A program made the translations under genes and the position numbers. A DNA stretch of 64,000 nt from Curtobacterium sp. MCPF17_052 (lineage in GTDB: Bacteria; Actinomycetota; Actinomycetes; Actinomycetales; Microbacteriaceae). Under the pieces are notes generated by a model, which was given only the letters and a program-made list of their open reading frames with translations, had not been told where the DNA came from and did not search any database. The DNA lies in contig NZ_QKSD01000009.1 of assembly GCF_003234085.1 (NCBI RefSeq), positions 1 through 64,000 of the forward strand. Direction: 5' to 3'. This document shows, piece by piece, positions 28,630 through 37,446 of the stretch (positions are counted from its first letter, which is position 1; every line of letters starts with the position of its first letter).

Positions 28630-29766
28630 TCAGTCGTCGAAGTGCGCTGCCGCGGCCCGGGCGCGGTACACGACGTCGTCCACGTCGTCTCCGGTCACCG
28701 TGACGTGGCCGATCTTCCGACCGGGGCGCGGGGCCTTGCCGTAGAAGTGGTACTTCGCCTCCGGGAACGCGGCGAGCGCCGCCGGGTAGCGACCCGCCAG
28801 GTCACCGTCGCCGGGCCCGCCGAGCACGTTGACCATGACCGCGACGGGAGCGTTCGTCCCCGTCGTGCCGAGCGGCAGGTCGAGCACGGCCCGCAGGTGC
28901 TGCTCGAACTGGCTCGTGGTCGCCCCGTCGATCGACCAGTGGCCGGTGTTGTGCGGACGCATCGCGAGTTCGTTGACGAGGATCCGGTCATCGTCGGTCT
29001 GGAAGAGCTCCACCGCCAGGACCCCTGTGACGTCGAGCTCCTCGGCGACGCGGACGGCGATCGACTCGGCCAGGTCGGCGATCCGACCGGCACTCGAGGG
29101 CGCGGGCGCGATCACCTCGGCGCAGACCCCGTCACGCTGCGTCGTCTCGACGAGCGGCCAGGCGACGATCTGTCCGGACGGCCGTCGGGCGACGGACTGC
29201 GCGAGCTCGCGGGTGAAGGCGACGAGTTCCTCGACGAGGAGTGCCTGGTCTCCGCCGGACTCGGCCACCGCGATGAACCAGTCCTCGACGTCGGCGGGAT
29301 CCGTGACGACACGGACGCCCTTGCCGTCGTACCCACCCCGCGGGGTCTTCACGACGGCGCGTCCGCCGTGCTCGGCGAGGAACGCGCGGAGCTCGTCGGC
29401 GTCGTGCACTGCGGCCCAGTCCGGCACCGGGAGCCCGAGCTCGGTGAGCCGACGACGCATCGTGATCTTGTCCTGCGCGACCGCGAGCGGCGCGGGGCCC
29501 GGCCGGACCGCCACACCGGCGTCGACCAGCGCGGCGAGGACGTCCTGGGGCACGTGCTCGTGGTCGAAGGTGACGACGTCGACGTCCTGCGCGAACGCCA
29601 GGACCGTCTCGGCGTCGTGGTAGTCACCCTCGGCGGTCGCGGCGATGGCCGCGGACATGCCCGGTCCCTCGGCGAGGACCCGGATGTCGAGGCCGAGCTC
29701 CACCGCTGCGGGCACCATCATCCGCGCCAGCTGGCCACCGCCGATGACCCCGACTCGCAGCGCCAT
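28630..29766 (-). CDS. purK: N5-carboxyaminoimidazole ribonucleotide synthase
   Basis: A 378-residue ATP-grasp enzyme that carboxylates AIR with bicarbonate and ATP to N5-CAIR, the substrate of PurE. VGVIGGGQLARMM at 5-17, VTFDHEHVP, RGGYDGKGV (glycine loop) and ELAMRPHNTGHWSIDGATTSQFEQH (family hallmark) are all visible. It starts three bases after the ugd stop on the same strand, so its expression is probably tied to ugd, an unusual pairing of purine synthesis with sugar-nucleotide synthesis. Confidence 0.97.
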   Translation of the reverse strand: MALRVGVIGGGQLARMMVPAAVELGLDIRVLAEGPGMSAAIAATAEGDYHDAETVLAFAQDVDVVTFDHEHVPQDVLAALVDAGVAVRPGPAPLAVAQDKITMRRRLTELGLPVPDWAAVHDADELRAFLAEHGGRAVVKTPRGGYDGKGVRVVTDPADVEDWFIAVAESGGDQALLVEELVAFTRELAQSVARRPSGQIVAWPLVETTQRDGVCAEVIAPAPSSAGRIADLAESIAVRVAEELDVTGVLAVELFQTDDDRILVNELAMRPHNTGHWSIDGATTSQFEQHLRAVLDLPLGTTGTNAPVAVMVNVLGGPGDGDLAGRYPAALAAFPEAKYHFYGKAPRPGRKIGHVTVTGDDVDDVVYRARAAAAHFDD

Positions 29767-29769
29767 CGA

Positions 29770-31077
29770 TCAGCGTCCCATGCCGTGGTAGGCGAAGCCC
29801 GCGGCGCGCCAGGCGTCCCGGTCCAGGCAGTTGCGGCCGTCGATGACGACCGGGGTGGCGACGGCCGCGGCGACAGCGGCGGCGTCGAGCTCACGGAACT
29901 CGTTCCACTCGGTGAGCACGAGCACGATGTCGGCGCCGGTGACGGCCTCGGTGACGGTCTCGACGTAGTCCAGCTCGGGGTGCAGACGGCGGGCGGTGAC
30001 GATGGCCTCCGGGTCGTACGCGGCGACGTCGGCACCGAGTTCACGCAGACGCGCGGCGATGTCGAGCGACGGCGAGTCCCGGACGTCGTCGGAGTTCGGC
30101 TTGAACGCGAGTCCGAGGACCGCGACGCGCTTGCCGGTGACGTCGCCGCCGAGGGCCTGCGTGGCGAGTTCGACGACGTGCGCCCGGCGGCGGAGGTTGA
30201 TCGCGTCGATGTCGGCCAGGAACGCGAGCGACTCGCCCACGCCGAGCTCGTCGGCGCGGGCCTGGAACGCACGGATGTCCTTCGGCAGGCAGCCGCCGCC
30301 GAAGCCGAGGCCGGCGTTCAGGAACTTCCGGCCGATGCGGGCGTCGTGTCCGATGGCGTCGGCGAGTGCGGTGACGTCGGCGCCGACGACCTCGGCGATC
30401 TCGGCCATCGCGTTGATGAACGAGATCTTGGTCGCGAGGAACGCGTTCGCGCTGACCTTGACGAGTTCCGCCGTGGCCAGGTCGACGACGAGACGAGGGG
30501 TGTCCTCGGCGAGCGCGACGGCGTACACCTCGTCGAGCGCCGCGACGGCGGCTTCGCCCTCGGGGCCGGCGGGCACGCCGTAGACCAGGCGGTCCGGCGC
30601 GATGGTGTCCTGCACGGCGAAGCCCTCGCGGAGGAACTCCGGGTTCCAGACCAGCGTGGCACCGGGGACGGCCGCGCTGACGTCCGCGGCCAGGCGGGCC
30701 GCGGTGCCGACGGGGACGGTCGACTTGCCGACGACGAAGTCCCCGGCGGACAGGTGCTCGGTGAGCGAGGCGACGGCCGCGTCGACGTACGTGAGGTCGG
30801 CGGCGCCGGTCGGTCCCTGCGGGGTGCCGACGGCGACGAAGTGGACCCGCGCGCCGGCGACCTCGGCCATGTCGGTCGTGAACCGGATCCGACCGGAGGC
30901 GAGGGCCTCGGTCAGGATCTCGGGCAGACCGGGCTCGAAGAACGGTGCTTCGCCCGCCGCGAGTCGTTCGATCTTCCCCGGGTCGACGTCCACCGCGACG
31001 ACGTCGTGTCCGAGCTTGGCCATGGAGGCGGCGTGGACGGCACCGAGGTAACCGCAGCCGATGACAGAGATACGCAC
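29770..31077 (-). CDS. ugd: UDP-glucose 6-dehydrogenase
   Basis: A 435-residue NAD-dependent enzyme oxidising UDP-glucose to UDP-glucuronate for surface polysaccharide. The N-terminal Rossmann motif is in VIGCGYLGAVHAA, followed by KSTVPVGT, NPEFLREG and the catalytic cysteine region GFGGGCLPKDIRAF near 258-271; the C-terminal domain has LGLAFKPNSDDVRDSPS. Full length for the family. GTG lacks a ribosome site, and TACCGT six bases upstream suggests a leaderless mRNA. It is the first gene of ugd-purK. Confidence 0.96.
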   Translation of the reverse strand: MRISVIGCGYLGAVHAASMAKLGHDVVAVDVDPGKIERLAAGEAPFFEPGLPEILTEALASGRIRFTTDMAEVAGARVHFVAVGTPQGPTGAADLTYVDAAVASLTEHLSAGDFVVGKSTVPVGTAARLAADVSAAVPGATLVWNPEFLREGFAVQDTIAPDRLVYGVPAGPEGEAAVAALDEVYAVALAEDTPRLVVDLATAELVKVSANAFLATKISFINAMAEIAEVVGADVTALADAIGHDARIGRKFLNAGLGFGGGCLPKDIRAFQARADELGVGESLAFLADIDAINLRRRAHVVELATQALGGDVTGKRVAVLGLAFKPNSDDVRDSPSLDIAARLRELGADVAAYDPEAIVTARRLHPELDYVETVTEAVTGADIVLVLTEWNEFRELDAAAVAAAVATPVVIDGRNCLDRDAWRAAGFAYHGMGR

Positions 31078-31083
31078 GGGACG

Positions 31084-31089
31084 ACGGTA
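31084..31089 (-). promoter_or_regulatory. Leaderless-type -10 hexamer TACCGT for ugd
   Basis: TACCGT on the minus strand ends six bases before the ugd GTG; the predicted transcript starts at the initiation codon. Confidence 0.5.
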
Positions 31090-31180
31090 CCGGGTCGTCG
31101 CCCGGTCCACGAGACGGTGAACCGCAAGACCACGCGCGGTTCCCCGCAGTGTCTCCGCAGATCGCAGTCGGAGGAAGCGG

Positions 31181-31714
31181 CTAGCGGTCGTGTCGGGCGG
31201 TCCCGCGGACGATGTCGTCCCAGTCGGGTTCGCGGTGCCGACGTCGTGCCTCGTGCGCCTCGACCAGGTCGTGCAGCACGGCGACGACGAGGTCCGCGTG
31301 CGGGACGTCGGTGAGCACGAGCGCCGGGTCCTCCCCCGGGAACACGAGCACGTCGCCCGAACGGAACAGCCCCTGGGCACCCTGTCGCCGCACGGTGACG
31401 TCGTACCCGCGCGAGTGCAGCAGCTCCCGGCGGGTCCGGGTGCCGAGACCGTGCGAGACCACGAGTCGCCGGGTGGTCACGACGTACCGCTGGGACATCC
31501 ACCGCAGCAGCGGCACGACGCCGCCGAGCAGGACGAGCACGACGACCAGGACCGCGACCGCGACGTTGAGCCAGGCGAGTTCCGCGCGGAACACCCCGAA
31601 GCCGAACCCGCCGGCGGCCGCCACGAGCACGACGAAGACCGCGGGGCGGACGAGTCGTCGGGCGTGTGGCCGGAGCCGGGCGACGACGAGCTCGGGGGCA
31701 GGCTCGTCCGTCAT
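31181..31714 (-). CDS. PH-domain membrane protein (bPH2/YdbS-like)
   Basis: About 177 residues with two adjacent hydrophobic spans (near 25-45 and 50-70), then a bacterial PH-like domain: RYVVTTRRLVVSHGLGTRTRRELL and SGDVLVFPGEDPALVLTDVPHAD fit the bPH2 fold. Function of these proteins is largely unknown; they sit at the membrane. The ATG just after the birA stop is used; another ATG overlapping the birA stop would add four residues. It is co-directional with birA, so probably co-transcribed. Confidence 0.75.
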   Translation of the reverse strand: MTDEPAPELVVARLRPHARRLVRPAVFVVLVAAAGGFGFGVFRAELAWLNVAVAVLVVVLVLLGGVVPLLRWMSQRYVVTTRRLVVSHGLGTRTRRELLHSRGYDVTVRRQGAQGLFRSGDVLVFPGEDPALVLTDVPHADLVVAVLHDLVEAHEARRRHREPDWDDIVRGTARHDR

Positions 31715-31718
31715 GGGC

Positions 31719-32588
31719 TCATGCATAGCGCAGGTGGGTGACGTCCCCCACCGCGACGCCCCTGGAGGCGCCGGTCCGGTCCCGGATCGTGATGCGGCCG
31801 TCGTCGTCGACGCCGGTCGCGTCGGCCTCGACCGTCGATCCGTCCGGCAGCTCGAGGCGCACCCGCTGGCCGACCGTCCCGCACACGGCCCGGACGTGCG
31901 AACGGACCGCGTCGGCGGCGGCACCTCCGGCGACGAGCCCGGCCACGGCCTCCTGGAGGCCCGTCCAGAGGTCCGTCAGGACCGCGTCGGCGAGGGCCGT
32001 GGCAGGTTCGGTCGCACCGGCCACGAGCAGGGAGGTGGCGGTCGGGGTGGGCAGCGCGCCGGCCGGGATCGTGAGGTTCACGCCGACGCCGACGACGACG
32101 GACCCGTCGGCGGCGACCTGGCAGAGCACACCGCTGACCTTGCGGCCGTCGACGAGGACGTCGTTCGGCCACTTCACGAGCACGCGGCCGTGCGTGTCCG
32201 GCTGCTCGTCCGTGTCCGCCTGGGCGTCTTCGTCCGTCTCCGCGTCCGCGTCCGTCTGAGCGTCGGCGAGCACGCCGGCGACTGCGTCGCGCACCGCGGC
32301 ACCGGCGACGAGCGGCAACCAGCCCCGGTCGCGGGCGTCGAGGTCCGCCCGCACCAGCACGCTCGCGGCCAGGGTCTGGCCCGCGGGGGCCACCCACGAC
32401 CGGTCCAGCCGTCCGCGTCCGGCGGTCTGGTCGAGGGTCACCACGACGCTGCCGGAGGCAAGGTCCGGTGCGTCGCGGAGCAGGTCGGCGTTGGTGGACC
32501 CCGTCGTCGGCAGCACCGTCATCGTCGCGCCGGCGCCCTGGACGGCGGCGCTGGCGGAGACGAAGTCGAGTGTGACCGGTGTGGACAT
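31719..32588 (-). CDS. birA: Biotin--[acetyl-CoA-carboxylase] ligase
   Basis: A 289-residue class I ligase (no DNA-binding domain) that charges the biotin carboxyl carrier domain encoded nearby in accA. Motifs: TTGSTNADLL near 28-37, AGRGRLDRSW (adenylate loop), VKWPNDVLVDGRKVSGVLCQ and VGVGVNLT. An acidic Asp/Glu/Thr-rich insert of about 28 residues interrupts the catalytic core before the KWPND motif, which is unusual. It is divergent from accD with 74 bp between starts. TAGGTT lies seven bases before ATG and no ribosome site is seen. Confidence 0.94.
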   Translation of the reverse strand: MSTPVTLDFVSASAAVQGAGATMTVLPTTGSTNADLLRDAPDLASGSVVVTLDQTAGRGRLDRSWVAPAGQTLAASVLVRADLDARDRGWLPLVAGAAVRDAVAGVLADAQTDADAETDEDAQADTDEQPDTHGRVLVKWPNDVLVDGRKVSGVLCQVAADGSVVVGVGVNLTIPAGALPTPTATSLLVAGATEPATALADAVLTDLWTGLQEAVAGLVAGGAAADAVRSHVRAVCGTVGQRVRLELPDGSTVEADATGVDDDGRITIRDRTGASRGVAVGDVTHLRYA

Positions 32589-32595
32589 GCACGCA

Positions 32596-32601
32596 AACCT
32601 A
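32596..32601 (-). promoter_or_regulatory. Leaderless-type -10 hexamer TAGGTT for birA
   Basis: TAGGTT on the minus strand ends seven bases before the birA ATG, consistent with a transcript that begins at the start codon. Confidence 0.5.
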
Positions 32602-32650
32602 CGGCCCGGAACCGTGGGGGTCCTCCAACGGGGGTGTCCCGCACCGCCGG

Positions 32651-32656
32651 TAGGGT
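32651..32656 (+). promoter_or_regulatory. Leaderless-type -10 hexamer TAGGGT for the carboxylase beta gene
   Basis: TAGGGT ends six bases before the GTG of the carboxyltransferase gene. The spacer has no ribosome site, so the mRNA probably starts at the GTG. Confidence 0.5.
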
Positions 32657-32662
32657 GAGCGG

Positions 32663-34258
32663 GTGACCACAGGAGACACCCCCGATCTCTCGACGACCGC
32701 AGGCCGTCTGGCTGACCTCCGCGACCGGTACCACGAAGCCGTGACCGCCGCAGGCGAGTCCGCGATCGCGAAGCAGCACGCCAAGGGCAAGATGACGGCC
32801 CGCGAGCGGATCGAGCAGCTGCTCGACGAGAACTCCTTCGTGGAGCTCGACGAGTTCGTCCGCCACCGCACCCACGCCTTCGGGATGGAGTCGAAGCGTC
32901 CCTACGGCGACGCGGTCGTCACCGGCCACGGCACCATCCACGGCCGACAGGTCGCGGTCTACGCGCAGGACTTCACGGTCTTCGGCGGTTCCCTCGGTGA
33001 GGTCGCCGGCGAGAAGATCGTCAAGGTGATGCAGCACGCGCTGAAGACCGGTGTGCCGATCATCGGCATCCTCGACTCCGGTGGCGCTCGCATCCAGGAG
33101 GGAGTGGTCGCGCTCGGCAAGTACGGCGAGATCTTCCGCCTCAACACCGCGGCCTCCGGCGTCATCCCGCAGATCTCGATCGTGATGGGCCCGGCCGCCG
33201 GTGGCGCCGTGTACTCCCCCGCCCTCACCGACTTCGTGATCATGGTCGACAAGACCAGCCACATGTTCGTCACCGGCCCGGACGTCATCAAGACGGTCAC
33301 CGGCGAGGACGTCGGCTTCGAGGAACTCGGCGGCGCGCAGACCCACAACGCGGTCTCCGGGGTCGCGCACTACCTGGCCGAGGACGAGACCGACGCGCTC
33401 GACTACGCGCGCTCGCTGATCGGGTTCCTGCCGGACAACAACCTGTCCGATCCGCCGACGTACGACGTCGCGCCGGAGCTCGAGACGACCGACGCCGACC
33501 GCGAGCTCGACGTCGTCATCCCGGACTCCACCAACCAGCCGTACGACGTCACCCAGGTCATCGAACACGTCGTCGACGACGGCGAGTTCCTCGAGGTGCA
33601 GCCGCTCTTCGCGCCGAACATCATGATCGGCTTCGGTCGGGTCGAGGGCCGCACGGTCGGCATCATCGCGAACCAGCCGCAGGCGATGGCCGGGACGCTG
33701 AACATCGACGCCGGCGAGAAGGCCGCGCGCTTCGTCCGGTTCTGCGACGCGTTCGGGATCCCGATCCTGACCCTGGTCGACGTCCCGGGGTACCTGCCCG
33801 GCACCGACCAGGAGTGGACGGGTGTGATCCGCCGCGGTGCGAAGCTCCTGTACGCCTACGCCGAGGCCACCGTGCCGCTCGTCACCGTGATCACCCGCAA
33901 GGCGTACGGCGGCGCGTACATCGTGATGGGTTCGAAGCAGCTCGGCGCGGACATCAACCTCGCCTGGCCCACCGCGGAGATCGCGGTCATGGGCGGACAG
34001 GGTGCGGTGAACATCCTCTACCGCAGCGAGATCAAGCGTGCCGAGGAAGCCGGCGAGGACGTCGCTGCCGTCCGCACGAAGCTCGCGAACGAATACACCT
34101 ACAACGTGGCGTCGCCGTACCTGGCGGCCGAGCGCGGCGAACTCGACGGGATCATCCAGCCACACGCCACACGCGTGTCGGTCATCAAGGCGCTCCGGGC
34201 GCTGCGCGGCAAGCGGGCGAGCCTGCCGCCGAAGAAGCACGGGAACATCCCCCTGTGA
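32663..34258 (+). CDS. accD: Acyl-CoA carboxylase beta (carboxyltransferase) subunit
   Basis: A 531-residue carboxyltransferase of the AccD5/PccB type that moves CO2 from biotin to acetyl- or propionyl-CoA for fatty acid synthesis. [15 protein letters not shown] near 48-62, [14 protein letters not shown] and [18 protein letters not shown] (acyl-CoA pocket) and [15 protein letters not shown] (carboxybiotin pocket) are present. The GTG start is supported by the leaderless promoter. Its stop overlaps the small epsilon-subunit gene by four bases and birA is divergent, the usual actinobacterial arrangement. Confidence 0.95.
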   Translation: MTTGDTPDLSTTAGRLADLRDRYHEAVTAAGESAIAKQHAKGKMTARERIEQLLDENSFVELDEFVRHRTHAFGMESKRPYGDAVVTGHGTIHGRQVAVYAQDFTVFGGSLGEVAGEKIVKVMQHALKTGVPIIGILDSGGARIQEGVVALGKYGEIFRLNTAASGVIPQISIVMGPAAGGAVYSPALTDFVIMVDKTSHMFVTGPDVIKTVTGEDVGFEELGGAQTHNAVSGVAHYLAEDETDALDYARSLIGFLPDNNLSDPPTYDVAPELETTDADRELDVVIPDSTNQPYDVTQVIEHVVDDGEFLEVQPLFAPNIMIGFGRVEGRTVGIIANQPQAMAGTLNIDAGEKAARFVRFCDAFGIPILTLVDVPGYLPGTDQEWTGVIRRGAKLLYAYAEATVPLVTVITRKAYGGAYIVMGSKQLGADINLAWPTAEIAVMGGQGAVNILYRSEIKRAEEAGEDVAAVRTKLANEYTYNVASPYLAAERGELDGIIQPHATRVSVIKALRALRGKRASLPPKKHGNIPL

Positions 34259-34506
34259 GCCCACGCCATGCTGCCGACGCCCCGGCCGACGCCACCGCGT
34301 CGGTCGCGGACGTGCGTGTCGTCGGCGGGGACCCGACACCCGAGGAGCTCGCGGCCGTGATCGCGGTGCTGCAGCGTCAGGCCGACGAGGCCGCCGCTGC
34401 CGGGCGAGCCCAGGCGGAGTCGTCACCGCGCGACGGCTGGACCCGCTCTGCCCGAGGGATGCGCGGACCGCTCCAGCAGGGCTCCTGGAGCCGGTCCCTC
34501 CGCTGA
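34255..34506 (+). CDS. accE: Acyl-CoA carboxylase epsilon subunit
   Basis: An 83-residue protein whose GTG overlaps the accD stop (GTGA). The core [20 protein letters not shown] is the hallmark of the small epsilon subunit that stabilises actinobacterial acyl-CoA carboxylase complexes, and [12 protein letters not shown] near the C terminus is the usual tail. Too divergent for more detail, but length, position and motif agree. Confidence 0.88.
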   Translation: MSPRHAADAPADATASVADVRVVGGDPTPEELAAVIAVLQRQADEAAAAGRAQAESSPRDGWTRSARGMRGPLQQGSWSRSLR

Positions 34507-34683
34507 ACCCGTTCGCGTCCGGTACCGGTCCGGTGACGGTCCGGTAGCGCCGGCTGTCTGTACCCCGTTCGGTACCGACCGGTGTCGACCTCGGCACAGC
34601 GGCGGACGCACCGTTCGGTCTCCCCTCACTCGGGGGTCGTCCACGCCGGGAACCGTCGCAGATCGCCCGAATTGTCCCCCGAA

Positions 34684-34773
34684 ATGACGACTGACACCCC
34701 CTGGTGCTGTTGGCATCATTGTCTGTGTTCGGTGTTCTTCGTTGAAGTGCATCGCCGGTCGGTGGCCGACTAG
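34684..34773 (+). CDS. Cys/Trp/His-rich 29-residue micro-ORF (possible leader peptide)
   Basis: ATG to TAG gives a 29-residue peptide whose middle reads WCCWHHCLC, very rich in codons for scarce amino acids. No Shine-Dalgarno sequence precedes it. Actinobacteria are known to use leaderless Cys-rich peptides as cysteine-responsive attenuators, but here no gene follows on the same strand, only a hairpin terminator. It may therefore be a free-standing regulatory peptide, part of a small RNA, or chance. Confidence 0.3.
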   Translation: MTTDTPWCCWHHCLCSVFFVEVHRRSVAD

Positions 34774-34776
34774 GGT
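34771..34776 (+). promoter_or_regulatory. Putative -10 hexamer TAGGGT
   Basis: Identical to the accD -10 hexamer. It overlaps the micro-ORF stop codon and would start a transcript near 34783 that ends at the hairpin about 95 bases on. Confidence 0.35.
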
Positions 34777-34782
34777 ACGAAG

Positions 34783-34880
34783 CCACCGCCGAGACGAGTC
34801 AGGGCGATATTCGGGTTGTCGCTCTGCCTCGGGTCGTGAACGGGCCGGTCGGTAGCTCCGACCGGCCCGTTCCCCGTTTT
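34783..34880 (+). ncRNA. Candidate small RNA ending in an intrinsic terminator
   Basis: From the expected start near 34783, the transcript would form a 7-bp hairpin (34802-34808 with 34820-34826, one G-U pair) followed by the 15-bp terminator stem and a GTTTT tail. No open frame fits. Size and two-stem layout suit a small RNA, but no family is recognised and expression is unproven. Confidence 0.35.
34838..34877 (+). terminator. Intrinsic terminator
   Basis: GAACGGGCCGGTCGG pairs exactly with CCGACCGGCCCGTTC across a 5-base TAGCT loop, followed by CCCCGTTTTCC. This is the best Rho-independent terminator in the window, oriented on the plus strand, and could also stop the convergent kinase operon. 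Confidence 0.85.
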
Positions 34881-34960
34881 CCGGGTCGTTCCCCCGTCCG
34901 AGGCGATCCCTGTCTCCGGGACGTTCGCCGCTCCCCGCGCGTGCGCTGCCGGCTCGGCCG

Positions 34961-36022
34961 TCAGCCCTGGGTCGCGTACCGGTCGATCTCGAGCCACAGC
35001 GCGACGGAGTCGTCCCCGTCGTCGTCCTCGTCGTCGTCCGCCGCCCCGAGGGCTGCGGACTCGCTCTCGGCCGCGTCCAGCCGCAGTCCGACCACGGTCA
35101 CCGCGGCGTCGGCGTTGTCCGGCACGGTCCGGACGATCACGTTGTCGGCGTCGGCCTCGTACGCGCGTCGGAGTGCGTCGGCGAGCTCGGCGTGCACACG
35201 CTCCTGTTCGACCGTCTCCAGGTCGTCCAGGCCGCCGTCGTCGTGCAGCTGCACGACGGCGCCGCGACGGCGCAGGCGCATCACCTCTGCCCGGACGTCG
35301 TCGGACAGCAGCGAGCGGCCGCGGATCTCGTCACGGATGGCCTGCTCGAGGTGCAGGCTCTCGGCACGCTCGTCATCGTCCAGCCCACCGCACGTGTCGA
35401 TGATGCGCTGGAGCATCGGCAGCGCCATCCGCGTCGTCTGGCCGAGCCGCACCTGTCGTTCCGACACGTGCGCGTCCTGCGCCGCCTGCCAGTCGACGGT
35501 CTCCTGCTCCGCGCGGACGAAGTCCCGGGTGATCCGGGTGGCGTGGCTCATCGCGATCGCGAACCCGGTGGCGACGGACAACCAGATCACGTTGCCGAGT
35601 GCACCCAGCTCGCCCAGTGCCTCCAGGCCGGCCCAGCCGACCGAGTGCACCGTGCAGAAGGCGACGCCGACCCAGGCGAAGCGGCCGCGCTGCCGGACGG
35701 CCAGCACGACCATGAGCGTGCCGACGGCGGCGATCCACCACGTGGCGTACGTCGGGGCGACCCGGAGGTCGACGACGGTGGAGCAGACGAGGGGCATCAC
35801 GACGGCGGTGGCGAGTGCGAACCACGCGACCCAGACGGGCAGCACCGGACCACGCACCAGCAGCGCGAGAGCGGTCGCCGCCGCGTAGAGGACCATGCAG
35901 GCGATGACCGGAGCGGCCTTCGCCGGCGTCCCGGGGAGCGTGGTGACGGCGAGGACCAGGTGCAGCAGCGAGAAGAGCGCCGCGAGTCCGATGGCGACAC
36001 CCGCGGGGATGGAGGCCCTCAT
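34961..36022 (-). CDS. Membrane protein with degenerate sensor-kinase-like cytoplasmic region
   Basis: A 353-residue protein with about six hydrophobic spans (residues 5-190) followed by a cytoplasmic region of 160 residues. The latter looks like a worn histidine kinase: a helical segment ERQVRLGQTTRMALPMLQRI occupies the dimerisation position but lacks the HD box, and the later LEQAIRDEIRGRSLLSDDVR part lacks the ATP-binding glycine boxes. It ends in an acidic Asp/Glu stretch. ATG overlaps the real kinase stop by four bases, so it is probably a partner or modulator of that kinase. Confidence 0.7.
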   Translation of the reverse strand: MRASIPAGVAIGLAALFSLLHLVLAVTTLPGTPAKAAPVIACMVLYAAATALALLVRGPVLPVWVAWFALATAVVMPLVCSTVVDLRVAPTYATWWIAAVGTLMVVLAVRQRGRFAWVGVAFCTVHSVGWAGLEALGELGALGNVIWLSVATGFAIAMSHATRITRDFVRAEQETVDWQAAQDAHVSERQVRLGQTTRMALPMLQRIIDTCGGLDDDERAESLHLEQAIRDEIRGRSLLSDDVRAEVMRLRRRGAVVQLHDDGGLDDLETVEQERVHAELADALRRAYEADADNVIVRTVPDNADAAVTVVGLRLDAAESESAALGAADDDEDDDGDDSVALWLEIDRYATQG

Positions 36023-37422
36023 GCGTCCGCCTCCGCCTGGTGGACCGAGCCGGTCCGGTGAGTGGGACGGTCGTCGGCGCCGAGCGCCGGCCAACGGAGC
36101 ACGATGCGGGTGCCGGAGCCGGGGGCGGTGCGGAGGTCGGCCTCGCCGTCGGCGGCGGCCATCCGCTCGATGATCGAGCGCCGGACGCCGAGGCGTTCGG
36201 CCGGGACCGCGTGCGCGTCGAACCCGGTGCCGTCGTCGGCGACCTCGACCTGCACGGACGAGCCGTCCGCGACGATCGTCACCCAGCGCGCGACGTCGTC
36301 GCCGGCGTGCTGCACGCTGTTCACCGCCGCCTGGAGCGCGGCCGAGGCGATCGCGTCCGCCGCCGAGAACGGCAGCGCCGGACCCGCCATGGGGAGGCTC
36401 CGCACCTCCACCGGGGCACCGAGCGACGTGACGGAGGTGGCGATCCGGTTCCGGAGGACGTCGAACGGCACGACCTGGTCCTCCCCCGGGCCGTCCGCGG
36501 CGGCCGCGGCGAGGTGGTCGATGGCGTTCCGTGCCATGCGTGCGGCGAGGGTCTTCGCGTCCGGGGTGTCCGCACGCGCGGCGGACAGCAGCGTCGTGAG
36601 CACGCTGTCGTGCACGATGGCGTCGACCTGGACGCGCTCGACCTCGGTGGCGTGCTCCCGGATCGCCCGCGAGTACCGGCGGACCGCGGTGGCCTGGGCC
36701 ACGTCGACCGCCGCCGCGGCGCGACGGAGCACCACGATGAGGATCAGCGCCGCGATGCCGAGCACCGCGGTGTAGGCGCCGTCGAGGAACGCCCGCTGCG
36801 GGCCGACCGCACCGCCGGCCGGCGAGAGCCGCAGCACGACGTAGATGATCGGCACGAGGGCGTTGTAGACCGCGGCGCGCCAGGTGGCGAAGCTCAGCGA
36901 GGCGGCGATCGTGCCGACGTTGCAGAGCCACCACGGCCACGGGGACTGGTCGACCGGCAACGCCTGGTCGACCGTCAGCGGGAAGGTCAACAGCGCGACG
37001 AGGAACAGCAGCGCGCAGACGGTCTGCGCGGCCTGGGACCAGCGCTGCACGATCGCCGACACCCCGACCGCGACGAGCGAGAGTGCCATCGTGATCGCCG
37101 CTGCCGGAGCCCAGAACGCGTCGAGGTACGGCAGCTGCTTGAGGAAGCCGGGGACGTTCACCGCGCCGAACCCGATCGCGGCGATGGCCATCAGGATCGT
37201 GAACGCCCGGTCGAGCGACGCCTGGGTGATCGTGGCACGGACCGACCGCGACGGATCGGCCCAGCCGACGCCGCGGGCGTGCCCCGGACCGTGCCCGTCA
37301 GGTGCGGCGGGCCCGGTGGGCCCGGCGTCGCTCGGACCGGCCGCGGCGGATGCGGGGGTTCCCGGGGACGACGGACGCCGGGCCGCTGCCGGCCCGGCGT
37401 CCGCCGCTGCGTCGGTGGTCAC
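36019..37422 (-). CDS. Membrane sensor histidine kinase
   Basis: A 467-residue kinase. A Pro/Ala/Gly-rich lead of about 65 residues precedes six spans (70-240). The phospho-acceptor lies in VDAIVHDSVLTTLLSA, with His near 265, and the HATPase domain shows ALQAAVNSVQHAG (N box), VADDGTGFD and GSGTRIVLRW. The form resembles HisKA_3-class partners of LuxR-type regulators. It is translated from the same message as the regulator upstream (24 bp) and the degenerate partner downstream. Signal sensed is unknown; no large extracellular domain is present. Confidence 0.85.
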   Translation of the reverse strand: MTTDAAADAGPAAARRPSSPGTPASAAAGPSDAGPTGPAAPDGHGPGHARGVGWADPSRSVRATITQASLDRAFTILMAIAAIGFGAVNVPGFLKQLPYLDAFWAPAAAITMALSLVAVGVSAIVQRWSQAAQTVCALLFLVALLTFPLTVDQALPVDQSPWPWWLCNVGTIAASLSFATWRAAVYNALVPIIYVVLRLSPAGGAVGPQRAFLDGAYTAVLGIAALILIVVLRRAAAAVDVAQATAVRRYSRAIREHATEVERVQVDAIVHDSVLTTLLSAARADTPDAKTLAARMARNAIDHLAAAAADGPGEDQVVPFDVLRNRIATSVTSLGAPVEVRSLPMAGPALPFSAADAIASAALQAAVNSVQHAGDDVARWVTIVADGSSVQVEVADDGTGFDAHAVPAERLGVRRSIIERMAAADGEADLRTAPGSGTRIVLRWPALGADDRPTHRTGSVHQAEADA

Positions 37423-37446
37423 GAGGACCGACCGGCGCGGGTGTCG

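Larger units (their letters stand above)
34507..34960. other. 454-bp intergenic region with a low-G+C patch
   Basis: Between accE and the convergent kinase-like gene. Bases 34660-34750 are clearly poorer in G+C than the surroundings, as expected for a promoter or control region. The region holds a Cys/Trp/His-rich micro-ORF, a TAGGGT hexamer, and a strong terminator hairpin, described separately. The first 150 bases contain several CCGGT/ACCGG palindromes but no gene. Confidence 0.6.

Noticed and set aside
28228..31314. A 1028-codon open frame on the plus strand across the GH6, purK and ugd genes
   Set aside because: Shadow of three recognisable minus-strand genes; composition is that of an antisense frame and no known domain appears.
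34582..34683. N-terminal extension of the Cys-rich micro-ORF to 63 residues
   Set aside because: The extra part has no ribosome site, random composition and begins far upstream of the low-G+C patch.
34640..34720. Possible actinobacterial 6C RNA
   Set aside because: Two runs of five C are present, but they do not sit in loops of two convincing stems, so the family structure is not met.
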